Assembly: GCA_026015225.1 (NCBI GenBank)
Contig: JAOZGV010000059.1
Span: forward strand, 1-14,740
DNA length: 14,740 bases
Source: Candidatus Bathyarchaeota archaeon
GTDB taxonomy: Archaea > Thermoproteota > Bathyarchaeia > 40CM-2-53-6 > RBG-13-38-9
Direction of reading: 5' to 3'
Under the pieces are notes generated by a model. The model was not told the origin of the DNA. It did no database searches and was given only the letters and a program-made list of their open reading frames with translations. How positions within the stretch are numbered: the first letter of the stretch is position 1; every line of letters starts with the position of its first letter. Below, one piece after another: positions 13,922 to 14,740 of this stretch. The position numbers were made by a program, and so were the translations under genes.

Positions 13922-13935
13922 AAGCGCGCGCGCTT
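13922..13935. repeat. AAGCGCGCGCGCTT palindrome, copy 3
   Basis: A perfect 14-bp palindrome, the longest of the four copies. On the minus strand it lies 20 nt beyond the stop of the SOR-like gene and is followed by TTTTATT. It is also about 58 nt upstream of the PurD-like start. Confidence 0.75.
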
Positions 13936-13955
13936 AAAAAAAACTCTAATCATAA

Positions 13956-14525
13956 TTATTTGAATTTGCCCTTTTTGTTTTTTAACTTTTTTTTCTGTTT
14001 CTTCATGACTCGCACTCTTTTTGTTCTCATTCTCTTTATAGTAATAAACAATCCAATGATAGTTAGTAAAATAATGGCGGCAGAGATTTGCATTATATAA
14101 GACAATTTGTTAGAGTTAAAAGTCCGTTTGGTCCAACCACTCCACCCATGAGTATTGCAATGAGCTCTGACCTTTATAGTAGAGATATCTTGAATTTCTC
14201 CTAAATTTAATTCTATGATAAAAGGGTCTATTAGTTGTGGACCCCGTTTAATATTGAATTCCTTGATTTGACCACCAATTTCAACTTCGATTGTATCGAC
14301 GTAATGACTCGAGCAGTCACAGTCTGTAATCTCTGCATCCATATGACTGATCTTAAGTTCTATTTTGCCCATTGAGTCTTTTGAGAGGTTTTTAATTTCA
14401 AGCATATTTGGAATATGAGCAACAACATTTTCACTAGAACCATAAAAGACTAACATGGATATTAATAATAAAGTAATAATTCTTATCATAGAATCTTGAT
14501 TAAATTTTTTGAAATATAGTGTCAT
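13956..14525 (-). CDS. Secreted, membrane-anchored protein with superoxide-reductase (desulfoferrodoxin)-like iron site
   Basis: 189 residues. It has a basic N-terminus and a hydrophobic signal segment (about 14-30), possibly cut after NVVA36, a globular part (37-137), a membrane helix (about 142-163) and a very basic tail (164-189), so the domain should lie outside the membrane. The globular part resembles superoxide reductase: H37 in HIP, H61 in ISHMD, H74 in SHYVDTIEVEIGG, and C123-N-x-H126-G in AHCNTHGW, which match in order the four His and one Cys ligands of the SOR iron centre. The Glu-Lys usually found before the first His are V-A here, and a D-C-D-C segment (68-71) is inserted between the second and third His. 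GGTGGG sits 9 nt before ATG 14525; Met13 is an alternative. Confidence 0.68.
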   Translation of the reverse strand: MTLYFKKFNQDSMIRIITLLLISMLVFYGSSENVVAHIPNMLEIKNLSKDSMGKIELKISHMDAEITDCDCSSHYVDTIEVEIGGQIKEFNIKRGPQLIDPFIIELNLGEIQDISTIKVRAHCNTHGWSGWTKRTFNSNKLSYIMQISAAIILLTIIGLFITIKRMRTKRVRVMKKQKKKLKNKKGKFK

Positions 14526-14595
14526 AGATTAAAACCCACCATTTTACCTAAAAATACTAAAATAACAACCTTTCATAATCTTTCTCATTTTTTTA

Positions 14596-14607
14596 TAGCG
14601 CGCGCTA
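14596..14607. repeat. TAGCGCGCGCTA palindrome, copy 4
   Basis: A perfect 12-bp palindrome with the AGCGCGCGCT core of copy 1. It lies 71 nt upstream of the SOR-like gene start and about 10 nt beyond a possible minus-strand stop codon at 14617-14619. Confidence 0.75.
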
Positions 14608-14616
14608 CTTTCAAAA

Positions 14617-14739
14617 TTAAAAAAGCAATTCTAAACGGATATGACCCCATACAATATGCCATAATATGTAATATACAATCCTGAACCAATACATGGTGGT
14701 AAAATCGTAGAGCTTAAAAAACGTTAATTGGCATAAAAT
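14617..14739 (-). CDS. Possible 3' end of a gene entering from outside the window
   Basis: One minus-strand frame is open from the window edge to TAA (14617-14619), about 40 codons, rich in aromatic and hydrophobic residues (YWFRIVYYILWHIVWG). No family is recognised and the composition may be chance in AT-rich DNA. The main reason to note it is that the palindrome just beyond would then also follow a stop codon. Confidence 0.15.
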   Translation of the reverse strand: MLCQLTFFKLYDFTTMYWFRIVYYILWHIVWGHIRLELLF

Positions 14740-14740
14740 A

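Noticed and set aside
1..14740. CRISPR array or insertion sequence
   Set aside because: No regularly spaced direct repeats of suitable length and no transposase or terminal inverted repeats were found.

Overview
The window looks archaeal. It carries a tRNA-Leu interrupted by two bulge-helix-bulge introns, a formylmethanofuran:tetrahydromethanopterin formyltransferase (Ftr) homologue, promoters whose TATA boxes sit about 25 bases before start codons (leaderless-style), and a surface protein ending in a P-x-GG-x-Y-x-P plus transmembrane plus RKK tail. I associate that tail and gene mix with Bathyarchaeia-type anaerobes of sediments, but this assignment is an inference; other archaeal lineages with MttB and H4MPT-type C1 metabolism remain possible. 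The DNA is AT-rich. TAG is used as an ordinary stop by several genes.

Layout. 1-756 (+): C-terminal part of a cell-surface protein made of SpaA/prealbumin-fold repeats with a membrane anchor. 757-1326: mostly spacer, with a possible gene remnant on the minus strand. 1327-1448 (+): tRNA-Leu(UAG) with an intron in the D arm and a second one at the canonical 37/38 site. 1609-3726 (-): a two-gene methyltransferase operon, a corrinoid protein followed by a non-pyrrolysine MttB-family methyltransferase. A tRNA-3'-end-like sequence lies just beyond it at 3821-3839. 3884-5611 (+): an EamA-type membrane protein and an MFS transporter. 5905-6522 (-): an HD-domain hydrolase, divergent from a (+) redox/stress-type operon at 6635-8861 (ArsR-family regulator, Cys-rich zinc-ribbon protein, DUF438-hemerythrin-PAS protein, cupin). 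8906-9310 (-): MgtC-family membrane protein. 9377-13864 (-): a four-gene operon, PurD-like ATP-grasp ligase, HAD phosphatase-like protein, Ftr homologue, PfkB kinase. 13956-14525 (-): a secreted, membrane-anchored protein with a superoxide-reductase-like metal site. 14526-14740: promoter region and a possible gene end.

How they fit. MttB plus its corrinoid partner would take a methyl group from a quaternary or tertiary amine, and Ftr is a step of H4MPT-linked C1 chemistry, so the window suggests use of methylated compounds through H4MPT C1 carriers. No corrinoid reactivator and no second methyltransferase (methylcobamide to H4MPT or CoM) lies inside the window. The ArsR/zinc-ribbon/hemerythrin-PAS/cupin genes and the SOR-like protein look like oxygen, superoxide or NO defence in an anaerobe. 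The most unusual points are the PurD-HAD-Ftr-PfkB gene set, the anchored SOR-like protein, the doubly interrupted tRNA, and four near-identical AGCGCGCGCT palindromes, each close behind a stop codon or possible stop codon.
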